Positions 63,301 through 64,000 of a stretch of 64,000 nt of DNA are shown here, one piece after another. A program made the translations under genes and the position numbers. Numbering within the stretch: the first letter of the stretch is position 1; each line of letters starts with the position of its first letter. The notes beneath the pieces were generated by a model. The model searched no databases and was not told the origin of the DNA. It saw only the letters and a list, made by a program, of their open reading frames with translations. This DNA is from Amia ocellicauda (Eukaryota > Chordata > Actinopteri > Amiiformes > Amiidae): positions 28,604,227 through 28,668,226 of the forward strand of contig NC_089863.1 of NCBI RefSeq assembly GCF_036373705.1, read 5' to 3'.

Positions 63301-63938
63301 CAGGAACAGCAGCAATAACAGGAACAGCAGCAATAATATGAACATGAGAAGGAACAGCAGCAGGAAAAGCAGCAGGAACATTAACAGGAACAGCAGCATT
63401 AAAAGCAGCAGTAGTAGCAACAGTTACAGTGACATTAACAGCAGTGGTACAGCAGTGCCCACCCAGGCTGTAGAGGCTGAGAGCACCGTAGTCCAGGAAG
63501 TAGCAGATGTGTCGCGATTCGGGGGACATGGAGCTGAAGGTGTGGGCGCAGCTGGAGGTGAAGGGGTACAGGCAGATCAGCAGCATGTAGACCAGTAAGG
63601 GCCACGAGTAGCTCTCATTCACAAAGTCCAGAGATGAGCACAGAAGGATGAACCTCCATAGGAAGTACCTGGGAGAGAGGGCGAGAAAGAGTGAGACAGA
63701 ACACTACAGGAAGAGAGAGTGAAGAGGGAGAGAAGAATGGAGAGGGAGGGACAAGGGCAGGGGATCAAGAGAAGGAGAATAGGAGGGGGAGAGAGAAAAG
63801 CCAAGTATACCAGGTGGGCAGGAAATGTGTCCAGATGTTGATCGTCTCATTGGTCATCTGGAAGCTGCTGAGCAGGCAGTCGAGGGCAGAGCTACGCGGG
63901 TGACGGTAGCCCGAGATGATTCCATCCTCTCTAAAGAC
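57341..63938 (-). CDS. paqr6: Progestin and adipoQ receptor 6 (mPR delta), 5' end outside window
   Basis: Six coding exons, phases consistent: 63811-63938, 63463-63668, 61248-61374, 58202-58298, 57810-57954 and 57341-57660 (stop 57341-57343). They give 340 residues. The first coding exon, expected to encode roughly 20 residues, is beyond the right edge. Family landmarks in order: VFREDGIISGYRHPRSSALD, FQMTNETINIWTHFLPTWYF, SSCAHTFSSMSPESRHICYF, LDYGALSLYSLG, RTGAFVYPFLFDN, HLPERLAPGRFDYIG, and GHSHQLFHICAV. The Ser/His, Asp and HxxxH positions thought to bind metal in PAQR proteins are all present. Seven or eight membrane helices are expected. mPRs respond to progestins at the cell surface. 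The C-tail ends in a His/Pro dipeptide run (HPHPHPHPHSHSHS) encoded by a GGGGTGGGGAT-like repeat. Intron 3 of the visible part carries the fold-back element at 58493-61144. Confidence 0.93.
57662..58090. repeat. Purine-rich tracts in paqr6 introns
   Basis: GAGAGAG/GGGAGG-rich stretches on both sides of the exon 57810-57954, and again at 58300-58410 and 63670-63800. They read as long polypyrimidine tracts on the gene's sense strand. Confidence 0.8.
58560..58990 (+). repeat. Tandem units inside left arm of fold-back element
   Basis: Three diverged units of about 140 bp each carry TGACGTCAC (or TGACATCAC), then CACCCCATCAAnnTCC, then CACCAAAATAG (or CCAAAGTGG), then TTTGTGCTGGTTTGTGC-like text. 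CRE-like TGACGTCA is perfect at 58629-58636 and 58912-58919. Confidence 0.8.
60840..61130 (-). repeat. Tandem units inside right arm of fold-back element
   Basis: Two diverged units are the inverted counterparts of the first and third left-arm units, with perfect TGACGTCA at 60892-60899 and 61025-61032. Confidence 0.8.
61845..61968. repeat. (AACAGCAGCAGG)-like minisatellite A in paqr6 intron
   Basis: Degenerate AGTAGCAACAG / AGGAACAGGAATAGCAGC hexamer-dodecamer repeat. It directly abuts a dispersed sequence starting GCCCCGTTTCCTCTGGCC at 61971. Confidence 0.75.
61969..62110 (+). repeat. Dispersed CCCCGTTTCC element, copy A
   Basis: It begins CCCCGTTTCCTCTGGCCAAG, as does the reverse complement of 63110-63257 (CCCCGTTTCCACTGGCCATG). 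Family unknown; it may be the end of a non-autonomous DNA element. Confidence 0.45.
62334..62982. mobile_element. Probable non-autonomous hAT-like element in paqr6 intron
   Basis: Inverted ends TAGGGTAACCATACATCC (left) and, reverse complemented from the right, TAGGGTGACCAGATATTC. The AT-rich 0.6-kb interior has no coding frame. The target duplication is unclear. Confidence 0.6.
63110..63257 (-). repeat. Dispersed CCCCGTTTCC element, copy B
   Basis: The inverted counterpart of 61969-62110, ending GGCCAGTGGAAACGGGG at 63255 and directly followed by a minisatellite. Confidence 0.45.
63265..63445. repeat. (AACAGCAGCAGG)-like minisatellite B in paqr6 intron
   Basis: About 180 bp of GGAACAGCAGCAnTAACA-type repeats ending about 18 bp before the donor of exon 63463-63668. 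Frames over it are artefacts. Confidence 0.8.
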
Positions 63939-64000
63939 CTGCAGACAGACACACCCAGGCACACACACAGTCAGGCATGTGTGTTTGTAGAGCAGAAGTG

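Overview
The window is nuclear DNA of a ray-finned fish. Evidence: multi-exon genes with GT-AG introns and GC-rich exons, four Tc1/mariner copies of fish type plus one older relic, hAT-type elements, a tRNA-derived SINE, an L1-like fragment, and many CA/CT/GA simple repeats. I cannot name the species. Four protein-coding genes are supported, all on the minus strand.

Layout. 1-13.5 kb: no convincing host gene; a possible 3' UTR end at the left edge, a decayed Tc1-like relic, a 1.58-kb Tc1 copy, an internally deleted Tc1 copy, an L1-like fragment and small repeats. 13.5-16.2 kb: nudt17, complete in 8 coding exons, with its Nudix box split by a 26-nt micro-exon. 17.4-28.9 kb: ankrd35, complete in 17 coding exons (six ankyrin repeats, then a long coiled coil); its introns hold a purine-rich tract and a minisatellite. 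29-42.7 kb: intergenic and repeat-rich, with a 1.6-kb hAT relic carrying an exact 8-bp target duplication, a 0.9-kb unclassified element with terminal inverted repeats, and two more Tc1 copies with damaged transposase genes. 42.8-46.1 kb: a relaxin-3/INSL5-type receptor (rxfp3/rxfp4-like) with a single-exon coding region and a probable 5' UTR exon. 46-57 kb: small non-autonomous elements and simple repeats. 57.3-64 kb: paqr6 (membrane progestin receptor delta), lacking only its first coding exon, which lies beyond the right edge.

The gene content resembles parts of human 1q21-q22, where NUDT17 lies near ANKRD35 and RXFP4 lies near PAQR6; this supports orthology. The genes do not form a pathway: they are a Nudix hydrolase, a cytoskeletal-type ankyrin/coiled-coil protein, a peptide GPCR and a steroid-type seven-helix receptor.

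The most unusual structure is a 2,652-bp fold-back element (58493-61144) in a paqr6 intron. It has inverted arms of about 1 kb, an exact 9-bp direct duplication at its borders, diverged tandem units inside the arms, and four perfect TGACGTCA palindromes. It has no visible transposase and looks like a non-autonomous element with Mutator-like features.
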